Numbered from the stretch's first letter, positions 52,593-62,045 are shown. The stretch is 64,000 nt of DNA from Desulfobaculum bizertense DSM 18034 (GCF_900167065.1 NZ_FUYA01000001.1:496001-560000); one strand, 5' to 3'. Notes: a model not told the origin generated them from the sequence alone. A program made the numbers and translations.

Positions 52593-54260
52593 ATGCGTTC
52601 GTTTCCCTTTTCGTTTTCTGATTCGGCAGGCTGCCCTGATTTTGGCCCGGGTGTCCGGCGTTCTCCTGTCTTTGCCCAAAAATGCATGGCCGCAGCAAGC
52701 CAGCCGCAGGCGGTACAGGCCGGACTCTCGATGCTTGCACAGGGCGGAACTGCGGCAGATGCGGCGATAGCTATGGCCGCAGTGCTTGCGGTTATTGAAC
52801 CATGCTCTACGGGGCTTGGTGGCGATGCCTTTGCTCTCTATTATGATGCGTCCTGTGCGCAGGTTGCCGGACTTAACGGGTCAGGTCGTTCTCCCAAAGC
52901 GCTGAGCCTTGAGCTGGTGAAAAAGCGCTGTGGTGCGGAGCTGCCGCCTCGGCATCCGCTGTGTGTTACGGTACCCGGTGCTTTGTCTGCGTGGTGTGCG
53001 CTGCTTGAACGCTATGGGCGTTTGCCTCTTGAACAGGTTTTGGCTCCAGCTCTGAGCTGTGCCCGTGAAGGGTTTAGTGTTGGACCTGTGACCTCAATGC
53101 TCTGGAAAGAGGGCGAATCTGTCTTGCGGGTGGCTGGAGGACAGGAACTCCTCAAGAATGGCCGTGCGCCGCGTCCCGGTGAAGTGATGTACAGCCCCGG
53201 CATGGAGCGGGTTTTGACGGGACTCTCGCGGGCGGGAACTCCTGCTGCGGCCCATGAGCTGTTTTATGCGGGAGAATTTGCGGCGGATATTGTGCAGGCG
53301 GTGCAGGAACGGGGTGGAGTGCTCGAACGCTCTGACATGGCCGCGCATCACTGCGACTGGGCTGATTCTGTTTCAACGGTGTATCAGGGAATGACTGTGC
53401 ACGAGTGTGCCCCCAATGGGCAGGGCATTACTGCGCTTATTGCCTTGAATATTTTGCAGGAGCTTCGTGAGTCCGGTGTGGATATGCGGGATGAGGCGAT
53501 GCGTTTGCACATGCAGATTGAAGCTATGCGGCAGGCTTTTGCGCTGAGTCGCGAGCATGTCACTGACCCCCGCGCCATGCACGCCCGGTCTGAGCAGCTT
53601 CTGTCACGGGATTTGGCGGCACGCTGTGCCCGTCAGATTTTTATGGACCGTCGAAATGTCTCGGTAAACGCTCAGCCACTTCCCAGCTCTGACACCGTGT
53701 ATTTTTGCGTGGTTGATGCTGAGGGGAATGCCTGTTCTATGGTGAACAGCTGTTACATGACATTTGGAACGGGAATAGTGCCCAAAATGACCGGATTTGC
53801 TGTGCAAAATCGGGGACATAATTTTTCGCTCGATCCGTTGCATGATAATGTGCTTGCCCCGGAGAAGCGTCCGTATCATACTATTATTCCTGGCCTAATG
53901 ACATATGCTGATGGCTCGCTTGCCGGACCGTTTGGCGTCATGGGAGGCTTTATGCAGCCACAGGGACATGTGCAGGTTCTTTCATCTCTTCTTGATGATG
54001 GCTATGACCCGCAATGTGCACTGGACCGGGGACGGTTTTGTATAGAAAGTGGCAGTCCGCAAGGTCTTGTCGCGCTGGAAGAAAGTGTCCCTGAACAGCT
54101 GCGAAACGCCGTGTCTGCACTTGGACACCCTGTGCGCTGTGTGCAGGGCTATGAGCGTGGACTTTTTGGTCGGGGGCAGTGCATTTTGCGCAATCCCACG
54201 ACTGGATTTTTGTGTGCGGGCAGTGATGCCCGGGCTGATGGCTGTGCCTTTGGCTTCTAA
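52593..54260 (+). CDS. ggt: Gamma-glutamyltransferase family protein
   Basis: A 555-aa Ntn-hydrolase that self-cleaves into large and small subunits and transfers or hydrolyses gamma-glutamyl groups (e.g. of glutathione). The N-terminal half has MLAQGGTAADAAIAMAAVLAVIEPCSTGLGGDAFAL. The processing threonine is at SSDTVYFCVVDAEGNA, and GTGIVPKMTGFAVQNRG follows. There is no obvious signal peptide, so it may be cytoplasmic, unlike E. coli Ggt. ATG 52593 has GGAGG 5 nt upstream. Single-gene unit. The related cephalosporin acylases are a possible alternative activity. Confidence 0.88.
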   Translation: MRSFPFSFSDSAGCPDFGPGVRRSPVFAQKCMAAASQPQAVQAGLSMLAQGGTAADAAIAMAAVLAVIEPCSTGLGGDAFALYYDASCAQVAGLNGSGRSPKALSLELVKKRCGAELPPRHPLCVTVPGALSAWCALLERYGRLPLEQVLAPALSCAREGFSVGPVTSMLWKEGESVLRVAGGQELLKNGRAPRPGEVMYSPGMERVLTGLSRAGTPAAAHELFYAGEFAADIVQAVQERGGVLERSDMAAHHCDWADSVSTVYQGMTVHECAPNGQGITALIALNILQELRESGVDMRDEAMRLHMQIEAMRQAFALSREHVTDPRAMHARSEQLLSRDLAARCARQIFMDRRNVSVNAQPLPSSDTVYFCVVDAEGNACSMVNSCYMTFGTGIVPKMTGFAVQNRGHNFSLDPLHDNVLAPEKRPYHTIIPGLMTYADGSLAGPFGVMGGFMQPQGHVQVLSSLLDDGYDPQCALDRGRFCIESGSPQGLVALEESVPEQLRNAVSALGHPVRCVQGYERGLFGRGQCILRNPTTGFLCAGSDARADGCAFGF

Positions 54261-54370
54261 GTGACACAAAAGATTACAGGAAAAGAATCTTGAACCTTGC
54301 CTTGAACTGTGGGGCAGGGTAAAGTGAGCACTTCCGGGACTTCGCCCGAGAATAAGAAACAGGAGTTGTC

Positions 54371-54907
54371 ATGAGAATCAAGCTGATGGTTGTCGCTGTG
54401 CTGATGCTCGCCCTTGCGGGGCTGACAGGATGCCAGCAGGAGCAGAAAGCAAGCCCCAAGCTTGCAGTTGTTGACGCAAACGAAGTCTACCAGAATTGTG
54501 ATTTTTGCGTTGAGGCTGGCGAATACCTCAAGGGCCTGAGCATGGAGTTCCAGCAGAAAGTGGCAACGCTTCAGGCGCAGACCACTGGCAAGGAGAAGCC
54601 TGATGCCGCGGCCATGAAGGCCATGCGTGATGAAGCCATGAAGCTTCAGCAGAAAATGACTGGTGAGCAGCAGCGTCTGGTGACCATTCTGGACAAGGAA
54701 CTCAAGGCAGCTCTGGACGCATACCGTGCAGAAAAAGGCCTGAGTGTCATCATGAACCGCCAGCAGGCTGTTTCTTTTGATGAAAGTTCTGACGTAACCA
54801 AAGACATCATTGCAGCTATGAATGCGCGCAAGATTGATCTGGGCATCCCTGCTCCAGAGAAGAAAGAGAGCGCCGCACCTGAAAAGGCTGCTGAAGAAAG
54901 CAAATAA
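54371..54907 (+). CDS. OmpH/Skp-like lipoprotein
   Basis: A 178-aa periplasmic protein with a lipoprotein signal (LALAGLTGC, Cys near 21). The mature part resembles OmpH/Skp chaperones: a short strand LAVVDANEVYQNC, then a long charged helical arm (residues ~55-125, EYLKGLSMEFQQKVATLQAQ ... MKLQQKMTGEQQRLV) and a closing VIMNRQQAVSFDESSDVT. Unlike classical soluble Skp it is lipid-anchored and has a Lys/Glu/Ala-rich tail. It may help outer-membrane protein traffic. ATG 54371 follows AGGAG. Confidence 0.8.
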   Translation: MRIKLMVVAVLMLALAGLTGCQQEQKASPKLAVVDANEVYQNCDFCVEAGEYLKGLSMEFQQKVATLQAQTTGKEKPDAAAMKAMRDEAMKLQQKMTGEQQRLVTILDKELKAALDAYRAEKGLSVIMNRQQAVSFDESSDVTKDIIAAMNARKIDLGIPAPEKKESAAPEKAAEESK

Positions 54908-54929
54908 GTCCTGAGTACAGGACAGAGTG

Positions 54930-54970
54930 AGCCGTTTTCTTTGCCACGCGCAGAGGAAACGGCTTTTTTT
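54930..54970 (+). terminator. Intrinsic terminator after the OmpH-like gene
   Basis: AGCCGTTTTC ... GGAAACGGCT around a 15-nt loop, followed by TTTTTT. Confidence 0.85.
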
Positions 54971-55025
54971 ATGCCTTGTCTGGCCTGTGTTGACAGTGCC
55001 GAAGAGCAATGAGAACACCGTGCAT

Positions 55026-56213
55026 ATGAAGGATGAACAACGGGTCATACTCCACGTCGATATGGACGCTTTTTTTGCCAGCGTTGAGCAGGTCGATGCC
55101 CCGGAGCTGAGGGGCAAGCCTGTCATCATTGGGCAGGGGCACCGGGGCGTGGTTTCTACAGCATCATATGAAGCCAGAGTTTTTGGTGTTCATTCTGCCA
55201 TGCCTGTTGCAACGGCCCGGCGGCTTTGCCCGCAGGGTGTCTTTTTGCCGGGGCGTCGGTGGCGATACAAGGAAGTCTCCCATGTTGTTATGGATATTTT
55301 TCGGACTGTATCGCCTCTGGTGGAGCAGGTCTCGGTTGACGAGGCCTATATTGACGTGACCGGAACCTCGCTCCTTTTTGGCGCGCCCCGAATTGTGGCG
55401 CAGCATATCAAAAGTGAAGTGCTCGCTGCGACTGGATTGACCTGTTCTGTGGGCATCGCTCCCAACAAGTTTTTGGCAAAGATTGCTTCCGACATGAATA
55501 AACCGGATGGCATCTATGAAATTCGCCCGGAGGATGTTACAAAGTTTTTGGAAACTCTTCCGGTTGGAAAAATTCCGGGCATTGGTCCAAAGGCGCGGGA
55601 GGCGCTTTCCCGCTATGGCATAAGCAAGGCAGGGGATGTCTTGCAGTGGCCCCGGGGATTTTGGGAAAAGCGCTTTGGAAAGATGGGGACTCTGCTGCAT
55701 GATCGCGCGCAGGGCATCGACCTTTCCCCTGTGGTGGTCTACCATGAGCCAAAGTCCTCAAGTGCCGAGAATACGCTGGAGGAGGACACCACTGATCGAG
55801 AGCTTCTTTTGGGCTGGCTGTGGCGTCATGCGGAGCGGGTCGGGCACGACCTGCGGCGGCACAAGCTTCGTGGCCGTACGGTGACGCTCAAGCTCAAATT
55901 TGATGACTTTAGCACTCGCACCCGGTCACAAACTCTTGCCCGCCGAACTGACGAAACCCGTATGATTTTTGATGTTGCGGCCCAGCTTTTCCAAAAGGAA
56001 GCCCTGCCGCGCCGGGTTCGGCTTATTGGTGTTGGGGTGTCGAATTTTCGGGCTGTTCCTCGGCAGCTCAGTCTTTTTGAAGAAGATGGAGAAGAAAAGT
56101 CGCAGGGCGAGACCTCGCGCGAAAAGGACCTTGATCGCACAATCGACGCCATACGTGAAAAGTTTGGGCGTGGGGCTGTGCTTCGGGGACCGTCAGTCAA
56201 AAAGCCAAAGTGA
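55026..56213 (+). CDS. dinB: DNA polymerase IV (Y-family, error-prone)
   Basis: A 395-aa translesion polymerase. Catalytic metal ligands are in VDMDAFFASVE near the start and SVDEAYIDVTG near residue 105. The steric-gate region, the VGIAPNKFLAKIASDMNKPDG motif and the helix-hairpin-helix LPVGKIPGIGPKAREAL follow, with a little-finger domain to the end. QLSLFEED near the C-terminus resembles a beta-clamp binding peptide. I chose ATG 55026; a GTG at 55020 is also possible and no strong ribosome-binding site decides. TTGACA at 54989 could be its promoter -35. Confidence 0.93.
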   Translation: MKDEQRVILHVDMDAFFASVEQVDAPELRGKPVIIGQGHRGVVSTASYEARVFGVHSAMPVATARRLCPQGVFLPGRRWRYKEVSHVVMDIFRTVSPLVEQVSVDEAYIDVTGTSLLFGAPRIVAQHIKSEVLAATGLTCSVGIAPNKFLAKIASDMNKPDGIYEIRPEDVTKFLETLPVGKIPGIGPKAREALSRYGISKAGDVLQWPRGFWEKRFGKMGTLLHDRAQGIDLSPVVVYHEPKSSSAENTLEEDTTDRELLLGWLWRHAERVGHDLRRHKLRGRTVTLKLKFDDFSTRTRSQTLARRTDETRMIFDVAAQLFQKEALPRRVRLIGVGVSNFRAVPRQLSLFEEDGEEKSQGETSREKDLDRTIDAIREKFGRGAVLRGPSVKKPK

Positions 56214-56243
56214 ACGACATATGCCAGAAACAGGGAGAGACGC

Positions 56244-57650
56244 ATGTCTGACGAAAATACAAAGGACGTCCGGATAGAGCAGGATTCTCTTGGCCCAGTG
56301 AATGTTCCCGCAAACAAGCTTTGGGGGGCACAGACGCAGCGTGCACTGGAAAATTTCCCGTCAGGTCCACCTATGCCACTGGACCTGATTCATGCCCTGT
56401 TTCAGATCAAGCTTGCTGCGGCAAAGGCCAATATGGAAATTGGTCTGCTGAGCAATGATCTTGGCTGTCTTATAGAAAAAGTTGCTCTCGAAGGCGTCGA
56501 GGGGCGTCTGGATGCACATTTCCCGCTGAGTATCTGGCAGAGTGGGAGTGGCACCCAAAGCAACATGAATGTCAATGAAGTCATTGCCAACCGTGCCGCC
56601 ATTCTGAGTAGCATGGAGCCAGGCAAAAAAGATCCCGTCCATCCGAACGATCATGTGAATCGCTGTCAGTCCACAAATGACATTGTTCCTGCTGCCATGC
56701 AGATGGTGGCCGTACGGAAGCTTGTTGGCGAACTTGTGCCAGAGCTTGATGACGTGCGCGAAGACCTCGCTCGCAAGGCAGAGCAGTGGGATCATGTGGT
56801 CAAGATTGGCCGCACGCATCTTATGGATGCTGTGCCTCTGACTTTGGGGCAGGAATTCTCCGGGTATGCGGCTCAGCTTGATGACGCGCTGGACCATTTG
56901 CGCCGCTGTGCTGATGCGCTCTATGCCCTGCCTCTTGGCGGAACAGCTGTGGGAACGGGGCTGAATGCTCCGGGGACCTTTGGCGAACTTGCTGTGCGTC
57001 AGCTGGCCGAGATGACGGGCCTGCCTTTTGTCGTTGCTCCCAATATGTATTCCCGCATGGCCGCGCACAATTCTCTGACTGCCCTGTCTGGGGCAATGCG
57101 AGTCGCTGCTTCGGCGCTGATGAAAATTGCCAACGACATTCGCTGGCTCGGAAGTGGCCCAGATTGTGGGCTTGGTGAGCTGGAGCTGCCTGTGAATGAG
57201 CCGGGATCAAGCATTATGCCCGGCAAGGTGAACCCGACCCAGTGCGAAGCGTTGTGCATGATTTGTGTGCAGGTTATGGGGCTTGATGCTGCAATTGGGT
57301 TCGCAGACTCGCAGGGAAATTTTGAATTAAATGTCTATAAGCCGATAATCGCCTACGATGTTCTGTTTTCTTTGGATTCGCTCGCTAAGGGACTGCGGTC
57401 CTTCCGCGAAAAAACGCTTTCTGGATTGCAGGCTAACTCCTCTAAAATAAAAGAATACGTTGGCAAGTCGCTTATGCTTGCCACTGCACTGGTTCCCGTT
57501 ATAGGTTATGACGATGCTGCACGAGTTGCGCAGCATGCACGTAAAAGGGGCATCACACTCAAGATGGCATGCAGTGAGCTGCAAATACTGACAGAAGAGG
57601 AATTTGAACAGCAGATCAGGCCCGAAAATATGACCGGTCCGCTGCTCTAG
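56244..57650 (+). CDS. fumC: Fumarate hydratase, class II
   Basis: A 468-aa iron-independent fumarase that interconverts fumarate and malate. Signature motifs are GSGTQSNMNVNEVIANRA, HPNDHVNRCQSTND, KIGRTHLMDAVPLTLGQEFSG and the flexible catalytic loop SSIMPGKVNPTQCEAL. ATG 56244 follows GGGAGAGACGC and the gene is 30 nt downstream of dinB, so they may share a transcript. No obvious terminator follows before the next gene 130 nt away. Confidence 0.93.
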   Translation: MSDENTKDVRIEQDSLGPVNVPANKLWGAQTQRALENFPSGPPMPLDLIHALFQIKLAAAKANMEIGLLSNDLGCLIEKVALEGVEGRLDAHFPLSIWQSGSGTQSNMNVNEVIANRAAILSSMEPGKKDPVHPNDHVNRCQSTNDIVPAAMQMVAVRKLVGELVPELDDVREDLARKAEQWDHVVKIGRTHLMDAVPLTLGQEFSGYAAQLDDALDHLRRCADALYALPLGGTAVGTGLNAPGTFGELAVRQLAEMTGLPFVVAPNMYSRMAAHNSLTALSGAMRVAASALMKIANDIRWLGSGPDCGLGELELPVNEPGSSIMPGKVNPTQCEALCMICVQVMGLDAAIGFADSQGNFELNVYKPIIAYDVLFSLDSLAKGLRSFREKTLSGLQANSSKIKEYVGKSLMLATALVPVIGYDDAARVAQHARKRGITLKMACSELQILTEEEFEQQIRPENMTGPLL

Positions 57651-57780
57651 AAGGAAAGAACAAAAGTTGCGTACGCATCCATAGAGTTGCCTCAATGTCG
57701 TAAAAACGATATGAGGCTGTCACACAGAGTAGTGCGAAAGCAGTACTCGTGATCATCCTTGAGAGCAGAGAGGAAAATCA

Positions 57781-59592
57781 ATGGCTCAAACGCCAAATAG
57801 AATCCAATACATAGACGGTATCCGCTTTAAGCGGATTCTGTGCGCCGCTGCAAAACGGCTTATCGATAAGCACGAACATCTCGACGAAATCAATGTCTTC
57901 CCGGTGCCGGATGGCGACACAGGAAAGAATATGGCCGGTACAATGCGGTCTATCGTTGATGGTGTGTCCAATTCCCTCGATCAGTCCATCGATAAAATGA
58001 GCAAGATTATTGCCGAAGCCGCACTTTTGGGTGCGCGAGGAAACTCCGGAGTTATTCTTGCCCAGTTTTTCTGCGGTTTTTCCGAGGGCGTTAAGGACCT
58101 GTGCCGTCTGACCCCGCAGCAGTTTGCTGATGCAGCAAGCGAAGCTGCGCGCCGGGCAAAGGAGTCTATGGCTAATCCCAAAGAGGGAACCATCCTCACC
58201 GTTATTACGGACTGGGCCGACCATATGAAGGCCAACTGCGAGAAGTACAGTGACTTCCCAGATCTCTTGCAGGATTCGTATAAACGGGTGCAGGTCTCAC
58301 TTGAGGAAACGTCTGAAAAACTCGCTGCCCTGAAGACTGCTGGCGTTGTCGATGCCGGAGCTCAGGGCTTTGTCTATCTTTTGGACGGCATTCGCGACTT
58401 TGTGGAGCAGGGCCGTCTGGACATGAAGATTGAGAAAGATATTCTCCAGAGTGGTGCCAGCGGCAAGGTGCAGGAGCGCGTTGCTGTTGAAGACTTAACG
58501 TTTCAGTTTTGTACGGAATGCATGCTTCGCGGCAAAGACATTGACCGTGATGCCCTGCGTACCGAACTGGCAGAACTGGGCGATAGCCTGATTGTTGCGG
58601 GAACTTCCGAGACTGTGCGCGTTCACGTTCATGTTAACGACCCCCACGCCGTCTTTGCCATTGCTGAAACCTATGGCGAGATCAGCAACAAAAAGATTGA
58701 TGACATGCTGAAACAGCATCGTGATCTTTTGGCAAAGGCAAAGCAGCATGTTGGTATCATTACTGACTCCTGCTGCGACCTGCCTGCTGATTTTCTCAAG
58801 GAATACGGCATTGGTGTTGCTCCGTTGACTCTGACGCTGAACGGCAAGGAATTTATAGACAAAATCGACATTACGCCTGCGGAGTTCAATAGTCAGCTTC
58901 GCCAGAGCGAGAGTGCCAAAACGTCTCAGCCTGCTCCAAGTGAATTTAAGTCGCTGTATGACGGTATGCTGGAAAACTACGAGAACATCGTGGCTATCCA
59001 TGTAACCGCTGCCAACAGTGGCACAATGCAGGGTTCTCGCGCCATTGCGAATAATCTTGATTCTGCTGAGCACATTCAGGTTCTTGACGGCAACAACCTG
59101 ACCGTTGGTCTTGGTTTGGTCGTACGTGAAGCAGCTCTTGCCGCTTCTCGTGGTCTGACGGCCGCAGAAGTTGCAGATGTTGCCCGTGATGCTGCTCGCC
59201 GGGTTCGCATCTTTGTGACGCTGGATACGCTTGATTTTGCCGTACGCGGTGGCCGTCTCTCCAAGAAGCAGGGAGCCATTGCCAAGGCGTTGAACATCAA
59301 GCCTGTGCTGACGTTTGATCCTGAGACCGGGAAAGCCGAAGTTATCGGCAAGGGCCTTGGCCGTCGCCACGCCCGTTCCGTGCTTATGAAGAACGTTCGT
59401 GAGGTTTGCAAAGGCAAGCGCAATCTGCGTTTTGCCGTGGCACACGTTGCCGCACCAAAGACCTGCCGAATCTACAAGGATCTGATCTGGAATCATTTTG
59501 GTGTTGAGCCGCTTTTCGATCTGGAAGCGTCTCCTGTGCTTGGATGCTATTCTGGACTGGGTGCAGCAGCGATTGCTGTGCTTGGTGACTAG
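57781..59592 (+). CDS. Fused DAK2 (FakA-like) and DegV (FakB-like) protein, putative fatty acid kinase
   Basis: A 603-aa single chain. Residues ~1-210 are a DhaL/DAK2 kinase domain with EINVFPVPDGDTGKNM (nucleotide/metal Asp cluster) and LGARGNSGVILAQF. Residues ~235-320 match the middle domain of FakA (FCTECMLRGKDID ... VRVHVHVNDPH). Residues ~320-600 are a DegV lipid-binding domain (VGIITDSCCDLPADFLKEYG, VTAANSGTMQGSR, LDFAVRGGRLSKK). In other bacteria FakA and FakB are separate proteins that phosphorylate fatty acids for phospholipid synthesis. Here kinase and fatty-acid carrier are joined. ATG 57781 follows GAGAGGAAAATCA. Confidence 0.85.
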   Translation: MAQTPNRIQYIDGIRFKRILCAAAKRLIDKHEHLDEINVFPVPDGDTGKNMAGTMRSIVDGVSNSLDQSIDKMSKIIAEAALLGARGNSGVILAQFFCGFSEGVKDLCRLTPQQFADAASEAARRAKESMANPKEGTILTVITDWADHMKANCEKYSDFPDLLQDSYKRVQVSLEETSEKLAALKTAGVVDAGAQGFVYLLDGIRDFVEQGRLDMKIEKDILQSGASGKVQERVAVEDLTFQFCTECMLRGKDIDRDALRTELAELGDSLIVAGTSETVRVHVHVNDPHAVFAIAETYGEISNKKIDDMLKQHRDLLAKAKQHVGIITDSCCDLPADFLKEYGIGVAPLTLTLNGKEFIDKIDITPAEFNSQLRQSESAKTSQPAPSEFKSLYDGMLENYENIVAIHVTAANSGTMQGSRAIANNLDSAEHIQVLDGNNLTVGLGLVVREAALAASRGLTAAEVADVARDAARRVRIFVTLDTLDFAVRGGRLSKKQGAIAKALNIKPVLTFDPETGKAEVIGKGLGRRHARSVLMKNVREVCKGKRNLRFAVAHVAAPKTCRIYKDLIWNHFGVEPLFDLEASPVLGCYSGLGAAAIAVLGD

Positions 59593-59612
59593 GTCCATCT
59601 TTATGACAAGAC

Positions 59613-59649
59613 AAAGCCCCCTCTCCTCGCGGAGCAGGGGGCTTTTTTT
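59613..59649 (+). terminator. Intrinsic terminator after the fused Fak gene
   Basis: AAAGCCCCCT ... AGGGGGCTTTTTTT with a 13-nt loop; the terminal T-run is seven long. Confidence 0.93.
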
Positions 59650-59687
59650 ATGCGTATTGAAGAAGGTCCGTTGTCGGACAAAAGGCC

Positions 59688-59720
59688 AAAAAAAAGCCCC
59701 AGCTTCAAAAGAAGCCGGGA
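59688..59720 (-). terminator. Intrinsic terminator after tRNA-Tyr (minus strand)
   Basis: On the minus strand TCCCGGCTTC-TTTT-GAAGCTGGGG (one G-T pair) followed by C and eight T. It ends transcription of the tRNA and probably of the glycosyltransferase operon behind it. Confidence 0.88.
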
Positions 59721-59734
59721 CGAATTTTTATCGA

Positions 59735-59820
59735 TGGTGGAGGGGGGAGGATTTGAACCTCCGAAGGCAATCGCCGACAGATTTACAGTCTGTTCCCTTT
59801 GGCCACTCGGGAACCCCTCC
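59735..59820 (-). tRNA. tRNA-Tyr (anticodon GTA)
   Basis: An 86-nt class II tRNA on the minus strand. Acceptor stem GGAGGGG/CCCCTCC, D-arm with CCCGAGTGGCCAAAGGGA, anticodon stem-loop CAGACTGTAAATCTG (anticodon GTA), long variable arm TCGGCGATTGCCTTCGG... and T-arm with GGTTCAAATCC. CCA is encoded. Confidence 0.95.
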
Positions 59821-59835
59821 GTCTCGGTGAAAAAG

Positions 59836-60948
59836 CTAATAGTTCAGTTCTTCCACAAGGTCAAGGTATGGATTGATGCCAGCGCGAATTTTTTTTGGCC
59901 AGACAAAGTTTTCCGGTGCAGGCTCGCTCGCACAAGCTTCGATTATCTGCGCCAGACTCTCGAAATCTGCAGAATCCTCAAGAACTCTTTCTGGCGATAA
60001 AAAGTAGCTGGAACCGTTATCTTTTGTGGAAATAACGCGTGCTCCACTGGCCAGCGCCTCCAAAACGGCATTTGAGCAGGTGTCATAAAAAGACGGAAGG
60101 CAAAAAATATCGCTGGCGCGGTAGAGCGTTGGCATCTCATCAACGCGGCCAAGGAAGCGGATTCTTTTTTCAAGTCCGAGTTTTTCGGCAAGCTGTCCAA
60201 AGCGTCCTGGGTTTCGTCCCCCAGCCACGAGCACAACAAATTTTTCTGGCAGCATGTGTACCGCCCGAATCAGGGTCTCCAGTCCCTTGAGCGCAAAGTT
60301 GGTTCCTGCAAAAGAGATGGCACATTCACCCTCAGCCACGCCAAAATGTGTTCGAGCCGCCAGACGCTCATCAGGTGTCGGCGGCGAAAAGCGGGTGAGG
60401 TCAGGCTTGTTGTAGATAATGCGCAGATCTCTTTCTGCCAGCCACGGGTGAGCCTCAAGCAGCCAGTCCCGAACCCGGTGGGACACCGTGACGCAGACTT
60501 TCTGGTTGCGCAGTGATTCTTCTTCAAGTCGGCGTATGATGGAATTTGCAGGAGCAAGGTGCCGCCGCGCCATCTTCCAGGTGCGGGGAAAACCCTTTTC
60601 CCATGCGCGCTGTGAGAGTCGCCAGAAAACTGACAGTGGGCCTCCGCTCATGCGCAGAACATCCTGCTGAAGCGTTTTGCCCATAGAAAAACTCAGGTCA
60701 TAGCTGCCGCGTTTGCGAGCCTGCTCCGCGGCGTAAGCATACCATGCTATTTTTGCGGCACGGCCCAGAGGCGGGCGACCGACAGCAATAGCGTTGACGC
60801 CTTTGGGCGCAGGAGCTTCTTGCCGTGCGCAAATAAAATCAACCTCGTGTCCGGCCTGGGCAAGGGCGGTGGCAAGGCGCAGGGAAAAGCCTTCGGCCCC
60901 TCCGTAGCTTGAAAGTTTGGGAAGCATTACTGCTATTCTGGCGTTCAC
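59836..60948 (-). CDS. Glycosyltransferase family 4 (LPS-core type, WaaG-like)
   Basis: A 370-aa GT-B glycosyltransferase. It has an N-terminal acceptor half (MLPKLSSYGGAEGFSLRLATAL) and a C-terminal nucleotide-sugar half with RFLGRVDEMPTLYRASDIFCLP and the EX7E-like SFYDTCSNAVLEALASGARVI. This pattern resembles LPS core transferases such as WaaG. It lies directly upstream of tRNA-Tyr on the same strand. Its start overlaps the stop of the next glycosyltransferase gene (60945-60948), so both form an operon for envelope polysaccharide assembly. Confidence 0.87.
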   Translation of the reverse strand: MNARIAVMLPKLSSYGGAEGFSLRLATALAQAGHEVDFICARQEAPAPKGVNAIAVGRPPLGRAAKIAWYAYAAEQARKRGSYDLSFSMGKTLQQDVLRMSGGPLSVFWRLSQRAWEKGFPRTWKMARRHLAPANSIIRRLEEESLRNQKVCVTVSHRVRDWLLEAHPWLAERDLRIIYNKPDLTRFSPPTPDERLAARTHFGVAEGECAISFAGTNFALKGLETLIRAVHMLPEKFVVLVAGGRNPGRFGQLAEKLGLEKRIRFLGRVDEMPTLYRASDIFCLPSFYDTCSNAVLEALASGARVISTKDNGSSYFLSPERVLEDSADFESLAQIIEACASEPAPENFVWPKKIRAGINPYLDLVEELNY

Positions 60949-62045
60949 GCGAGTCCTCGGTACACGTTGAGAGTCTGCTGGAGAAAGTCTGCCCCGGTCA
61001 GGTGATTGATGCGCTCGCCCTGAATGTGACCAAGGCGGGCGTAGTAGGCGGCATCGGTATATGCCCGCGTAATGTGGGTACCCATATCCTGCACATCGCC
61101 GGGCGCAAAGAGCGCCTCTGCGGGCAGGAGATCGGGCATGACACCGACGGAGCTACTCACAATAGGAACATGGCAGGACATGAATTCCAGCGCCGCACGA
61201 GCAATGGTCTCGGACCATTTGGAGGCGATGACGCCGAGGTCACAGCAGGAAATTGCGGCTGCGATGTCGGGGCAGAAGCCTGTTATGGTTGTGGCATCCT
61301 GCATGTCGTTTTCTGCAATCCACGTTCTGACAGACTGCTCGGAGGTTGCTGTTTCAAACCCAAGGAGCAGGAGTTTGATCTGGGTCAGGCCCTGTGCCCG
61401 GAGCGTGGCAATGGAAGCAATAAGTTCCTTTTGGCCTTTGACTTCATCAAAGCGGCCAAGAAGGCCAACGACGAAATCGCTGTCGGCGTAGCCATACTGC
61501 TCACGGAGTTCTGCTCGGCCTGCCGGGGAGAACTGAAATTTATCCCTGTCGACGCCACCGGGAATAAGGTGGAGCTGTGGGTTGGGAATCCCAAAGTTCG
61601 ACAAAAAGTGCCGGTGCATGACAGAATTTGTGGAAATGACCCCATCAGCGCACGAGGAATGAAGCCAGCGGTTAGGAAAATTATTCCGGGGGAGGCGCTG
61701 GTCACCTCGGGTTCGAAAGAGTTTGAAGCCCTTGCCACACTTTTTGAGCAGGCCCCACAAGATAAAGGACTCACCCCGATGGCAGTTGACCACATCTGGC
61801 TGAAATGTTTTGACAAGCTTGCGCAGCGAAAAAAGCAGTGACACAAGCCTTATGGGGTTCACGGTGTTGAGGGGGAGAGCACGGGCATCAAGCCCCCATG
61901 CAAGGGCTTTTTCATGGGTTTCCGTCCCTTCGAGCGTCAGGACGATTACCTCGTGTCCGGCATCACGAAGAAGGCGACTGAGAAACAGGGCATACCATGC
62001 GGTTGCATTGAACCAGCGAACATTAACGACTTGTATGATGCGCAT
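60945..62045 (-). CDS. Glycosyltransferase family 4
   Basis: A 366-aa GT-B glycosyltransferase, first gene of the pair. The acceptor domain starts MRIIQVVNVRWFNATAWYAL; the donor half has DFVVGLLGRFDEVKGQKELI and the EX7E motif in SKWSETIARAALEFMSCHVPIV. It probably transfers a sugar onto LPS core or a related glycan, together with its neighbour. I chose ATG 62045 from the family-like start. The frame stays open to 62111 and no strong ribosome-binding site decides between the options. Confidence 0.85.
   Translation of the reverse strand: MRIIQVVNVRWFNATAWYALFLSRLLRDAGHEVIVLTLEGTETHEKALAWGLDARALPLNTVNPIRLVSLLFSLRKLVKTFQPDVVNCHRGESFILWGLLKKCGKGFKLFRTRGDQRLPRNNFPNRWLHSSCADGVISTNSVMHRHFLSNFGIPNPQLHLIPGGVDRDKFQFSPAGRAELREQYGYADSDFVVGLLGRFDEVKGQKELIASIATLRAQGLTQIKLLLLGFETATSEQSVRTWIAENDMQDATTITGFCPDIAAAISCCDLGVIASKWSETIARAALEFMSCHVPIVSSSVGVMPDLLPAEALFAPGDVQDMGTHITRAYTDAAYYARLGHIQGERINHLTGADFLQQTLNVYRGLA

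Noticed and set aside
51546-52679. 377-codon minus-strand frame across proW and its terminator
   Set aside because: His/Gln-rich translation with no domain, opposite a clear permease; a shadow of its codon bias.
58495-59598. 367-codon minus-strand frame antisense to the Fak fusion
   Set aside because: It is fully inside a gene with strong motifs and has no ribosome-binding site or family resemblance.
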